From positions 124,001 through 188,000 of the forward strand of contig CAWCVC010000005.1 of the NCBI GenBank assembly GCA_963798805.1: 64,000 nt of DNA, written 5' to 3'. The stretch's first letter is position 1; the number at the start of each line of letters is the position of its first letter. Shown one piece after another: positions 34,191 to 42,845 of this stretch. The position numbers and the translations under genes were made by a program. The DNA is from CAVZCK01 sp963798805 (GTDB lineage: Bacteria; Pseudomonadota; Alphaproteobacteria; Rhizobiales; Rhodomicrobiaceae). The notes beneath the pieces are model-generated. The model ran no database searches, was not told the DNA's origin, and saw only the letters and a program-made list of their open reading frames with translations.

Positions 34191-36851
34191 TCAGAGCGAG
34201 CGCTGGACCTCTTCGACGCGGAAGCACTCGATCACGTCGCCCTTGCGCAGGTCGTGATAGTTCTCGAAGCCCATGCCGCATTCCTGCCCGGCGACAACTT
34301 CCCTGACCTCGTCCTTGAAGCGCTTGAGCGTCGAGAGCTTGCCCTCGTGGATCACGACATTGTCGCGAATGAGGCGGACATTGGCGCCGCGCTCCACGCG
34401 GCCCTCGGTGACGCGGCAGCCCGCGACCTTGCCGACCTTGGAGATGTCGAACACCTCCAGGATCTCGGCATTGCCAAGGAAGGTCTCGCGCAATGACGGC
34501 GCCAACAGGCCGGACATCGCCGCTTTCACGTCATCGACCAGATCGTAAATGACGTTGTAATAGCGGATCTCGACACCCGAGCGCTCGGCCAGTTCCTTCG
34601 CCTGCGCATTGGCACGGACATTGAAGCCGACGACCGCCGCGCCTGACGCCGATGCCAGCGTTACGTCCGACTCTGTGACGCCGCCGACCGCCGCATGGAC
34701 GATGCGCGCGGCAACCTCGTCGGTGCCGAGCTTTTCGAGCGCCGCCGAAATCGCCTCAACGGACCCCTGCACGTCGCCCTTGATGATGAGCTGGAACTCC
34801 TGCTTCCCCGCCTGGCCAAGCTGGCTCATCATCTGCTCGAGCGATGAGCGCGTGCCGGTGCCGACCGCCTTCAGGTCGCGCAGCTTGCGCTGGCGATAGG
34901 CGGTCAGTTCGCGGGCACGGCCCTCGTTCTCGACCACGGCGAGCTGGTCGCCCGCTTCCGGTGCGCTGTCGAAGCCGAGCACCTCGGCGGGAGCCGACGG
35001 ACCTGCGGAGGTGATGTGCTCGCCCTTATCGTCGATCAGCGCCCGCACCCGGCCCCAGGCGCGTCCTGCGACAACGATCTGGCCGACGCGCAGCGTGCCG
35101 CGCTGAACCAGCACCGTGCCGACCGGACCGCGTCCGCGTTCCAGCTTGGCTTCGATGACCACGCCTTCGGCCGGCCGGTTCGGATTGGCCTTCAGCTCCA
35201 TGATTTCCGCCTGGAGCTGGATCATCTCGAGTAGCTTGTCGAGATTCTGCCCAGTCTTGGCTGAGACTTCGACTTCAATGGTGTCGCCGCCCATGCTTTC
35301 GACCACGATCTCATGCTGGAGAAGATCGGTCCGCACACGCTGCGGCTCGGCGTTGGGCTTGTCGATCTTGTTGATCGCCACGATCAGCGGAACGCCCGCC
35401 GCCTTGGCGTGATTGATGGCCTCGACGGTTTGCGGCATGACGCCGTCATCGGCGGCAACGACCAGCACCACGATATCCGTCACCTTCGCGCCGCGCGAGC
35501 GCATGGCCGTAAAGGCAGCGTGGCCCGGCGTATCGATGAAGGTGATCGGCGAGCCGCCCGGCGTCGTGACCTGATAGGCACCGATATGCTGCGTGATGCC
35601 GCCGGCCTCGCCCGCGACGACGTTGGTCTGGCGCAGCGCATCGAGCAGCGAGGTCTTGCCGTGGTCGACATGGCCCATAATGGTCACGATCGGTGCACGA
35701 GGCTCCAGATCCTCGGTATCATCCTCGGTGCCGATAAAGCCTTCCTCGACATCCGCTTCAGAGACGCGCTTCGCCGAATGGCCGAATTCGCCAACGATCA
35801 GCTCGGCCGTATCGGCGTCTATCACATCGTTGATCTTGTGCATCTGGCCCTGTTTCATCAGGAACTTAATGATATCGACCGCACGCTCCGCCATCCGGTT
35901 TGCCAACTCCTGGATGGTGATGGCTTCCGGCACCTGCACTTCGCGCAAGATCTTCTTCCTCGGCTCGGCGACGCCCATCGCCTGCTTCTTCAGGCGCTCG
36001 CGCTGACGGCGCAAAGACGCGAGCGACCGCTCTCTTTGCCCCTCATCCAGCGCGTTGGTGATCGTCAGCCTCTGGCGACCGCGGCGGTCGTCTTCAACCT
36101 TCTTGACCGGTGCGCGTTCGACCTTCGCCTTTTTGACCGCGGTGCCCGGACGGCGAGCCCGGTTCTCGTCCTCCTCGCTGGCCTCGCTTTCCGCAGGCCG
36201 CGGCGAACGAGCCGTCGTTGCTGCCGGGGTCGTCTTGGGGGCCTCATTGCGCCGCGCAGCGGGCCCCGCAGGTCCGGCAGCAGCCTTCTTCGCCGCCGGT
36301 GCCGGTTGTGCGGGAGCCTCAACGCTCACCCCCGCCTGCGCCTCGGCCGCAGCAGGCGCCACGGCCGCCTGTTCGGCCTCCTCCTTGGTGCGCTTGGACT
36401 CTTCCTCTTGGCGGACCTTTGCCTCGGCGGCGAGGCGTTTTTCCTCCTCGGCCCGCAGCCGCTCCTCCTGCTCGCGTTCGTGCTTTTCGACTTCCGCGCG
36501 TTTGCGAGCCTCGGCGAGAGCACGGGCGCGCGCATCGATCTCGTCAGTCGAAAGCTGACGCAACACATTGCGCTGTTGCTGCTTCTCGGAGGCGGCTTCC
36601 TGCTGACGCTTGCTGAGCGCTTCGCGAGCCGCCTTGTTCGGCATCGCCGGCTTGGCTTCCGGCGCCACGTTGGCGACGGCGTCCTGCATGCTCAAAGATC
36701 GCTTACTGCGCTTTTTCTCAACCACGACTGACTTCGACCGGCCATGGCTGAAATTCTGGCGCACCAGACCCTGCTCGACCGTCCTGCGGCCGAGGCTCAT
36801 GGTCCTGCGTCCCTTCGCGATTTTATCTTCAGGGTCTTTCGTTTCGCTCAT
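34191..36851 (-). CDS. infB: Translation initiation factor IF-2
   Basis: An 886-residue IF-2, the GTPase that brings initiator tRNA to the ribosome. The N-terminal 250 residues are a long lysine, glutamate and alanine-rich linker. The IF2-N domain follows, and the G domain starts at VTIMGHVDHGKTSLLDALRQ; G3 is DTPGHAAF and G4 NKIDKP. The C-terminal domains end with RKGDVIECFRVEEVQRSL. It overlaps the ylxR-type gene by four bases (ATGA). Intact, with no frame changes. Confidence 0.97.
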   Translation of the reverse strand: MSETKDPEDKIAKGRRTMSLGRRTVEQGLVRQNFSHGRSKSVVVEKKRSKRSLSMQDAVANVAPEAKPAMPNKAAREALSKRQQEAASEKQQQRNVLRQLSTDEIDARARALAEARKRAEVEKHEREQEERLRAEEEKRLAAEAKVRQEEESKRTKEEAEQAAVAPAAAEAQAGVSVEAPAQPAPAAKKAAAGPAGPAARRNEAPKTTPAATTARSPRPAESEASEEDENRARRPGTAVKKAKVERAPVKKVEDDRRGRQRLTITNALDEGQRERSLASLRRQRERLKKQAMGVAEPRKKILREVQVPEAITIQELANRMAERAVDIIKFLMKQGQMHKINDVIDADTAELIVGEFGHSAKRVSEADVEEGFIGTEDDTEDLEPRAPIVTIMGHVDHGKTSLLDALRQTNVVAGEAGGITQHIGAYQVTTPGGSPITFIDTPGHAAFTAMRSRGAKVTDIVVLVVAADDGVMPQTVEAINHAKAAGVPLIVAINKIDKPNAEPQRVRTDLLQHEIVVESMGGDTIEVEVSAKTGQNLDKLLEMIQLQAEIMELKANPNRPAEGVVIEAKLERGRGPVGTVLVQRGTLRVGQIVVAGRAWGRVRALIDDKGEHITSAGPSAPAEVLGFDSAPEAGDQLAVVENEGRARELTAYRQRKLRDLKAVGTGTRSSLEQMMSQLGQAGKQEFQLIIKGDVQGSVEAISAALEKLGTDEVAARIVHAAVGGVTESDVTLASASGAAVVGFNVRANAQAKELAERSGVEIRYYNVIYDLVDDVKAAMSGLLAPSLRETFLGNAEILEVFDISKVGKVAGCRVTEGRVERGANVRLIRDNVVIHEGKLSTLKRFKDEVREVVAGQECGMGFENYHDLRKGDVIECFRVEEVQRSL

Positions 36852-37522
36852 ACCTGATCCTGTTCCGGCGCTCCCGCTTCAGGAGCGGCTGCCGGACGAG
36901 TTGAAATATAGTCCATATAGCGTTTCGCCGACCGGATGAATTTCCGACCAGCACCGCCATCGGCAATGACGGCAGCATGGTTGACGTTGTCTTTCCCGAG
37001 CGCCGCGCTCACCTCAGCCGAGGTAAAACACGCAATCGGGCCTGCTTCTTCATCATTGTCCGCCGGCGGCGCGCCCCGCGCCTGCCGATCGAGTTTCCGG
37101 CACCCGTCCTGCGATGCGTCGGACGCGTGAACGAGGATCCGCGGCGCCGCGCCCTTCAGCGCTTTTTCGACCTTGGCGGCCCCGGCGACCACCAGCCGCG
37201 CCTTGTTCGCCAGCGCAAAATCCTGCAACGCAGCGCGCCGCAAAAGCTCGGCGACTGTGGCAGCCAGAGCGTCGTCAACCTTCACGGCTTGCCGGAATGC
37301 CCGTGCGAAGACTTTCTGGCGAACGGAACTGGCAACGGCCTCGTGAGTGGCAGTAATCCAGACGCCGCGCCCCGGAAGCTTTCTCTTGATGTCCGGGACA
37401 ACCCGCCCCTCGGGATCGATGACGAACCGCAAAAGATCGCATTCCCGGCTGCGAGTGCGCGAGAACGCGCATTGCCGGATCGGCTTTGCTTTCTCTTTAT
37501 CCTCTTTGCACAAAAACTTCAC
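36848..37522 (-). CDS. ylxR: YlxR-type RNA-binding protein (DUF448) with L7Ae-like C-terminus
   Basis: A 224-residue protein. The N-terminal YlxR fold has IRQCAFSRTRSRECDLLRFV and the GRGVWITATHEAV segment, with arginines typical of the RNA-binding surface. The C-terminal part (AALQDFALANKARLVVAGAA, then ALGKDNVNHAAVIADG) resembles an L7Ae-like domain, the two-domain form common in alphaproteobacteria. It lies between nusA and infB, as in most bacteria. The substrate RNA is not known from sequence. Confidence 0.88.
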   Translation of the reverse strand: MKFLCKEDKEKAKPIRQCAFSRTRSRECDLLRFVIDPEGRVVPDIKRKLPGRGVWITATHEAVASSVRQKVFARAFRQAVKVDDALAATVAELLRRAALQDFALANKARLVVAGAAKVEKALKGAAPRILVHASDASQDGCRKLDRQARGAPPADNDEEAGPIACFTSAEVSAALGKDNVNHAAVIADGGAGRKFIRSAKRYMDYISTRPAAAPEAGAPEQDQV

Positions 37523-37622
37523 GAATTCCAGTCGCTCTTACGTCTCCGATGCCGGCGAGCTGTTTCCCTGACGACACAGAAAGGGGCATGACGCCATCCT
37601 CACCCCTTCCTCAGCCCTGCAA

Positions 37623-39251
37623 TCAGGTCGACTCCGCCTCGGCTTCGGCGGCTTCCACAGCCTCCCCGGCCTCGGCGCCCTCTTCCGGCTCCGGCTCGGG
37701 CTCGATCCAGCCAGCCTGAATGCGGGCATTCAGGATGAGCTGCTCGGCCTCCTCGCGCGACACGTCGAAATCTTCCAGGAAGCCTTTGTGCCGGGTGGTG
37801 GCGCCATCTTTCTTCTCGCTCCAGCCGATCAGATCGTCGGTCGCGCAGTCGGCCAGATCCTCGACGGTCTTGACGCCGTTTTCGCCCAAAGTCACGAGCA
37901 TTGCCCGGTTGAGGCCCGGAATCTCGGCGAGCGCGTCCTCGACCCCCAGCTCGCGGCGCTTGTCATCCAGCTCGGTTTCGCGGCGCTCCAGATATTCCAC
38001 CGCACGGTTCTGAATCTCGGCGGCGGTTTCCTCGTTGAAACCTTCGATGGCCGCGATTTCATGCGGCTCGACATAGGCGATCTCTTCGATGCTGGTGAAG
38101 CCTTCGGACGCAAGAAGCTGCGCGATCACCTCGTCGACATCGAGCGATTCCATGAAGTTGGTCGAGCGCTCGGTGAATTCCTTCTGGCGGCGCTCAGATT
38201 CTTCGGCCTCCGTCAGGATATCGATGTCCCAGCCGGTGAGCTGAGAGGCAAGGCGCACATTCTGGCCGCGCCGTCCGATCGCAAGACTAAGCTGGTCATC
38301 CGGGACCACGACTTCAATACGCTCGGCGTCCTCGTCGAGCACGACTTTCGTCACCTCGGCCGGCGCGAGCGCGTTGACGATAAAGGTGGCAGCGTCGGGC
38401 GACCACTGGATGATGTCGATCTTTTCGCCCTGGAGTTCGTTCACCACCGCCTGCACGCGCGAGCCGCGCATGCCGACGCAGGCGCCGACCGGATCGATGG
38501 ATGTGTCCTTCGACACAACGGCGATCTTCGCCCGGCTGCCCGGATCGCGGGCAACCGACTTGATCTCCACTACGCCGTCATAGATTTCCGGGACTTCTGC
38601 GGCGAACAGCTTCGCCATGAATTCGGGCCGCGTGCGCGACAGGAAGATCTGCGGACCGCGCTGCTCACGGCGCACATCATAGATGAAAGCGCGGATGCGG
38701 TCGCCGTAGCGATATGTCTCGCGCGGCAGCGTCTCGTCGCGGCGGACGACCGCCTCGGCGCGTCCCAGATCGACGATGACATTGCCGTATTCGACGCGCT
38801 TCACCACACCGTTGACGATGTCGCCGACGCGGTCCTTATACTCCTCGAACTGCCGCTCGCGCTCGGCCTCGCGGACCTTCTGCACGATGACCTGCTTGGC
38901 GTTCTGGGCGGCAACGCGGCCGAAATCGAGCGGCGGCAGCGGCTCGGCAATAAAGTCGCCGACATTGGCGTCCGGATTGCGCTTGCGCGCGTCCTTCAGC
39001 GAAATTTCGACGGCGTCCTGAGCCACGGTCTCGACGACTTCGAGCAGGCGAGCAAGCCTGATCTCGCCGGTCCTCGGATCGATCTCGGCGCGGATTTCGT
39101 TTTCGCTGCCATAGCGCGACTTGGCCGCCTTCTGAATGGCGTCCTCCATGGCGTTGATGACCAGCATCCGGTCGATCGATTTTTCCCGCGCCACCGCGTC
39201 CGCAATCTGCAACAATTCCAGCCTGTTCGCGCTAACGCCTTGCTGCGCCAT
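37623..39251 (-). CDS. nusA: Transcription termination/antitermination factor NusA
   Basis: A 542-residue NusA. Domains in order are the N-terminal RNA-polymerase-binding domain (SANRLELLQIADAVAREKSI), S1 (VGDIVNGVVKRVEYGNVIVD), two KH domains (ACVGMRGSRVQAVVNELQGE and LAIGRRGQNVRLASQLTGWD) and C-terminal acidic repeats (ASEGFTSIEEIAYV). An acidic E/A-rich tail ends it. The ATG at 39251 has GGAG eight bases upstream, while the in-frame GTG at 39260 overlaps the rimP stop and lacks a site. It acts in transcription pausing and in rRNA antitermination. Confidence 0.97.
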   Translation of the reverse strand: MAQQGVSANRLELLQIADAVAREKSIDRMLVINAMEDAIQKAAKSRYGSENEIRAEIDPRTGEIRLARLLEVVETVAQDAVEISLKDARKRNPDANVGDFIAEPLPPLDFGRVAAQNAKQVIVQKVREAERERQFEEYKDRVGDIVNGVVKRVEYGNVIVDLGRAEAVVRRDETLPRETYRYGDRIRAFIYDVRREQRGPQIFLSRTRPEFMAKLFAAEVPEIYDGVVEIKSVARDPGSRAKIAVVSKDTSIDPVGACVGMRGSRVQAVVNELQGEKIDIIQWSPDAATFIVNALAPAEVTKVVLDEDAERIEVVVPDDQLSLAIGRRGQNVRLASQLTGWDIDILTEAEESERRQKEFTERSTNFMESLDVDEVIAQLLASEGFTSIEEIAYVEPHEIAAIEGFNEETAAEIQNRAVEYLERRETELDDKRRELGVEDALAEIPGLNRAMLVTLGENGVKTVEDLADCATDDLIGWSEKKDGATTRHKGFLEDFDVSREEAEQLILNARIQAGWIEPEPEPEEGAEAGEAVEAAEAEAEST

Positions 39252-39256
39252 CAAGT

Positions 39257-39856
39257 TCACTCCGAATTTTCGTTCTTGGGATCAGCCTCCGAACTCATCG
39301 CGGCCTCGGCATTCTGCTGCTTTGCCAGGTTCAGAAGGTCGTCCGTCAGAACGAGCTTTGCTTCATCTATCAAGGCCGCAGGCAATCCGATCACCTGTGG
39401 CTCGTCATAATTCTCCAGGGCGACTCTCAGTCGGATTTCGCCATTCTCATAACCGTCGATGACGCCGCGGAAACGGCGGCGGCCGTCAACCATCTCCTTC
39501 AGCTCGATTTTGGCCTCGAACCCGGCCCAATCCTCGAAATCGGACGGTCGCACCAGCGGACGGGCGATTCCCGGCGAGGACACTTCGAGCGTATAGCCGC
39601 CCTCGATTGGATCGTGGGCATCGAGCAGCGGCGACAGGCGCCGGCTGATCAGCGCACAATCATCGACCGTGATCGCGCCGTCCGGCCGGTCTGCCATGAT
39701 CTGCACCGTGAGGCCGCCCTGGGCCGAAATCTTCACCCGGACGAGGCGCAGGCCGAGCGCCTCGATTGCCGGCTCGGCCAGCGCAGCGATCTGTGCCGCC
39801 AAGCCGCTTTCTCGGATGAAGCGTTTCTGCAAATCGCCCTCAGCAGATCCAGCCAT
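39257..39856 (-). CDS. rimP: Ribosome maturation factor RimP
   Basis: A 199-residue factor for 30S maturation. The first domain has IAALAEPAIEALGLRLVRVK and DDCALISRRLSPLLDAHDPI; the second has EVSSPGIARPLVRPSDFEDW. It opens the rimP-nusA-ylxR-infB block, with nusA starting five bases after its stop. A putative promoter at 39962-39990 and a terminator-like hairpin at 39897-39932 lie before it, so expression may be attenuated in the leader. Confidence 0.95.
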   Translation of the reverse strand: MAGSAEGDLQKRFIRESGLAAQIAALAEPAIEALGLRLVRVKISAQGGLTVQIMADRPDGAITVDDCALISRRLSPLLDAHDPIEGGYTLEVSSPGIARPLVRPSDFEDWAGFEAKIELKEMVDGRRRFRGVIDGYENGEIRLRVALENYDEPQVIGLPAALIDEAKLVLTDDLLNLAKQQNAEAAMSSEADPKNENSE

Positions 39857-39896
39857 TGACCCGCTTAGCCCTTACGCCACGAGTTTGGGACGAGCC

Positions 39897-39932
39897 TAAA
39901 CAAAAAGAGCGGACCCTCGCGGGGCCCACTCT
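39897..39932 (-). terminator. Terminator-like hairpin in the rimP leader
   Basis: On the minus strand, GAGTGGGCCC pairs with GGGTCCGCTC around a CGCGA loop (two wobble pairs) and is followed by TTTTTGTTT. It ends about 40 bp before the rimP ATG and lies downstream of the putative rimP promoter. It can stop read-through from trmB or act as an attenuator. Confidence 0.85.
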
Positions 39933-39961
39933 CCACAGTCGAGATGATCATGAGCATTGAT

Positions 39962-39990
39962 AATGTAGGCAAGATTCCGTGATCGTGCAA
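39962..39990 (-). promoter_or_regulatory. Putative sigma-70-type promoter of rimP-nusA
   Basis: On the minus strand TTGCAC is followed after 17 bases by TACATT, close to the -35/-10 consensus. It lies in the only AT-rich part of the trmB-rimP spacer. The predicted start would be near 39955, about 100 bp before the rimP start codon. Confidence 0.5.
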
Positions 39991-40141
39991 GGCTGCATTG
40001 CAAAAAACGCATCGATTTTCACTGCCATCGAGACGTTCGGGAGCCTGGGCGCAGGAAGACTTTCGCCGTCCTTAACCAAGGTTGCCGAAATGTTGGGGGA
40101 ATGTGCTGAATTTGGGGATCGGTCGGCCCGCGTCAAGTCCG

Positions 40142-40840
40142 TCAGATCCGCTCATAGACGAAGAACCGGCATTCCCGTCCCGCCGCCATCGCCTTCTCGG
40201 CATAGCGGGTCAGCAGCCAGTCGGGCGGCCGTGACGAAACGAGGCCGGGCGCGGCGCGAAAATCCTGGCCGGCAGCGACGGCCTCGGCGACCATCTCGGC
40301 ATAATCGGCGATATCGGTGGCGAAGCGCAGCTCGGCTCCGGGCCGCATGAGGCGCGCCAGTTTTGCCAGGCCGTCCGCGGTCAGAAAACGGCGCTTGCGG
40401 TGGCGTTTCTTCGGCCAGGGGTCAGGAAAGAGCACGAAAACGCGGCCAAGGCTCTCATCCGGAAGCCAGTCGAGCACATGGCGCGCATCGTCGTCGTAAA
40501 GCCGCACGGTGTCCAGTCCGGCCTCGTCGACGCCGCGAATGAGCTTGGCGACCCCGGTCAGGAACGGCTCGCAGCCGATAAAGCCGATATCGGAGTGGGT
40601 CTCCGCTTGCCGGAGAAGATGCTCGCCGCCGCCAAAGCCGATCTCCAGCCAAATCTCGCGAACCGGCGCGCCGAACAGGTCCGTGAGCGGCTCGGGCGCT
40701 GGCGCCGAAACATCGAGCCGGAGCTCCGGCAGTCTCGTCGCAATCAGCTCGGCCAGGCCCTCGGTCAGCCCGCGGCCGACGCGGCGGCCGAAGAGTTGCC
40801 GACGTTGCCAGGATCTGCCAGACTCCGTGGCCAAGGCCAC
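40142..40840 (-). CDS. trmB: tRNA (guanine-N7)-methyltransferase TrmB
   Basis: A 232-residue SAM-dependent methyltransferase that makes m7G46 in tRNA. The SAM-binding IWLEIGFGGGEHLLRQAE and the diagnostic RVFVLFPDPWPKKRHRKRR are present, as is the C-terminal TRYAEKAMAAGRECRFF. The gene starts 14 bp after metK and is likely cotranscribed with it. Confidence 0.96.
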   Translation of the reverse strand: MALATESGRSWQRRQLFGRRVGRGLTEGLAELIATRLPELRLDVSAPAPEPLTDLFGAPVREIWLEIGFGGGEHLLRQAETHSDIGFIGCEPFLTGVAKLIRGVDEAGLDTVRLYDDDARHVLDWLPDESLGRVFVLFPDPWPKKRHRKRRFLTADGLAKLARLMRPGAELRFATDIADYAEMVAEAVAAGQDFRAAPGLVSSRPPDWLLTRYAEKAMAAGRECRFFVYERI

Positions 40841-40854
40841 TGATCTACCTCGAG

Positions 40855-42024
40855 TTAGCTGAGCGCCGCCTTGATCGGCTCGACCAGATCGAGCCGCTCC
40901 CAGGAGAAGCCGCCGTCATTGTCGGGCGTGCGGCCGAAATGGCCGTAAGCCGCGGTGCGCTGATAGATCGGACGGCTGAGAGCGAGATGCTCGCGGATGC
41001 CGCGCGGACTGAGATTCATCACCTCGGCAAGCGCCTTCTCCAGCTTCTCTTCCTCGACACGGCCCGTACCATAGAAATCGACATAGATCGAAAGCGGCTT
41101 GGAAATGCCGATCGCATAGGCAAGCTGGATCGAGCATTTCTCGGCGAGCCCGGCGGCGACGACGTTCTTGGCGAGATAGCGCGCGGCATAGGCCGCCGAA
41201 CGGTCCACCTTGGTCGGGTCTTTGCCGGAGAATGCGCCGCCGCCATGCGGCGCGGCGCCGCCGTAAGTGTCGACAATGATCTTGCGCCCGGTGAGCCCGG
41301 CATCGCCATCCGGCCCGCCGACCACGAATTTGCCGGTCGGATTGACGTAGAACTCATCCTCCGGCGGCATCCAGCCTTCCGGGATGACGCTCTCGACAAA
41401 GCCTCGGACGATCTCGCGTACGCGTTTCTGCGTGACGTCCTCGCCATGCTGGGTCGAGACTACGACCGACGTCGCCTTGAGCGGCCGGCCGTTCTCGTAG
41501 AGCAGCGTCACCTGGCTCTTGGCGTCGGGGCCAAGCTCCGGGACGGTGCCGGCATGGCGGGCTTTCGCCATCTCGTGCAGGATGCGGTGCGCGTAATAGA
41601 TCGGCGCCGGCATGTAGTCGTCGGTCTCGGTGCAGCCATAGCCGAACATGATTCCCTGGTCGCCGGCGCCTTCGTCCTTGCCTTCGGCGGCGTCGACACC
41701 CTGGGCGATGTCGCCCGACTGCTCATGCACGTAGCAATCGATCTCCAGATTGCGCCAATCGAAGCCGGCCTGTTCGTAACCGATACGCTTCACGCAATCG
41801 CGGGCGGCTTTTTCCATCGCCTCATGCGTTACGCTTTCAGGTCCACGAATCTCTCCGGCCAGAACGATCCGGTTCGTGGTTGCCAGCGTTTCGAGCGCGA
41901 CGCGGGAATGAGGGTCGGCCGCGAGATATAAATCGACTATGGAATCGGAAATCTGGTCGCAGACCTTATCCGGATGACCTTCGGAAACGGATTTGCTCGT
42001 AAATAGATAGTGCGCGCGAGACAC
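40855..42024 (-). CDS. metK: S-adenosylmethionine synthetase
   Basis: A 389-residue enzyme that makes SAM from methionine and ATP. The N-terminal SVSEGHPDKVCDQISDSIVD, the GAGDQGIMFGYG loop and the glycine-rich HGGGAFSGKDPTKVDRSAAY signature are complete. It follows the XRE-type regulator by about 100 bp and precedes trmB. The leader (42025-42123) does not show a clear SAM riboswitch. Confidence 0.98.
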   Translation of the reverse strand: MSRAHYLFTSKSVSEGHPDKVCDQISDSIVDLYLAADPHSRVALETLATTNRIVLAGEIRGPESVTHEAMEKAARDCVKRIGYEQAGFDWRNLEIDCYVHEQSGDIAQGVDAAEGKDEGAGDQGIMFGYGCTETDDYMPAPIYYAHRILHEMAKARHAGTVPELGPDAKSQVTLLYENGRPLKATSVVVSTQHGEDVTQKRVREIVRGFVESVIPEGWMPPEDEFYVNPTGKFVVGGPDGDAGLTGRKIIVDTYGGAAPHGGGAFSGKDPTKVDRSAAYAARYLAKNVVAAGLAEKCSIQLAYAIGISKPLSIYVDFYGTGRVEEEKLEKALAEVMNLSPRGIREHLALSRPIYQRTAAYGHFGRTPDNDGGFSWERLDLVEPIKAALS

Positions 42025-42123
42025 CCAGTACCCCCTGCTGCTTGGCGTGAAGATTTGCGCGAGACCATATTGCCTACGTCGGGAAGACGCAAGCCTCAGC
42101 AGGACAAAGAAGCCTCCGACCGC

Positions 42124-42633
42124 TCAGTCGGCCGATTGCGCGGTCACCGGGCGCAGATTCGTCGCCTCGACATTGGCGTCTTCGCTCAAGGCGCGAACCA
42201 GCTCGACGACACGTTTGCGAACCTTCGGATCAGTGATCTTGACGAATGCCCGGTTCAACTCAAGCCCATCGCGGCTGTTGAGAAAGTCGAGAAGATAGGC
42301 CTCGGTCTTTGACTCGGCGAACCCCGAAGCGCCAGCCCCGCGACCAGTCATGCTCAGCGGCGCGTCCTCGAAAAAGAACTGGACCGGCACGTCCAGAATC
42401 TGAGCGAGCTGGTAAAGTCGGCTGGCACCGATGCGGTTGGTGCCTTTTTCGTACTTCTGAATCTGCTGAAACGTCAGACTCATCCGTTCGCCAAGCTTTT
42501 CCTGGCTCATGCCGATCACCATGCGGCGAAGGCGAACCCGGCTTCCAACGTGAATATCCATAGGGTTCGGTTTACGACCTGGCGTATCCAGCCGTTCCTC
42601 CACGCCCCCCGGCGTTTCTCGTTCACTTGCCAT
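42124..42633 (-). CDS. XRE-family helix-turn-helix regulator
   Basis: A 169-residue regulator of the widespread alphaproteobacterial type found beside metK. The HTH is VRLRRMVIGMSQEKLGERMS then LTFQQIQKYEKGTNRIGASR, and the C-terminal part contains an EDVPVQFFFED-like helix and a FVKITDPKVRKRVVELVRAL helix. The in-frame ORF extends to 42738; I choose the ATG at 42633 (MASERETPGG), preceded by GGGA. An internal ATG at 42561 is possible. Whether it regulates metK is not shown here. Confidence 0.85.
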   Translation of the reverse strand: MASERETPGGVEERLDTPGRKPNPMDIHVGSRVRLRRMVIGMSQEKLGERMSLTFQQIQKYEKGTNRIGASRLYQLAQILDVPVQFFFEDAPLSMTGRGAGASGFAESKTEAYLLDFLNSRDGLELNRAFVKITDPKVRKRVVELVRALSEDANVEATNLRPVTAQSAD

Positions 42634-42845
42634 TTTTTCCCAATCGTGCCCTATCGCTCGCTGCATTATCAACGCGCCCGCTGATATATCACATGCATAC
42701 AATGCATGGTTGTAGGCCCCCGTGCCTTCACGCGTCAAGAATCAAGAAATGCAACCTCTGGATGTGGTTAGCAGCAACTACCACTTTTGAATGAGGCTGA
42801 GCGCTCCCACCGACCCCGATACTCGCAATGCTTGATTTTTTCCAA

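Noticed and set aside
42025..42123. SAM-responsive riboswitch before metK
   Set aside because: Only a short CCGAC/GTCGG hairpin near the end of the regulator gene is seen; no riboswitch core.
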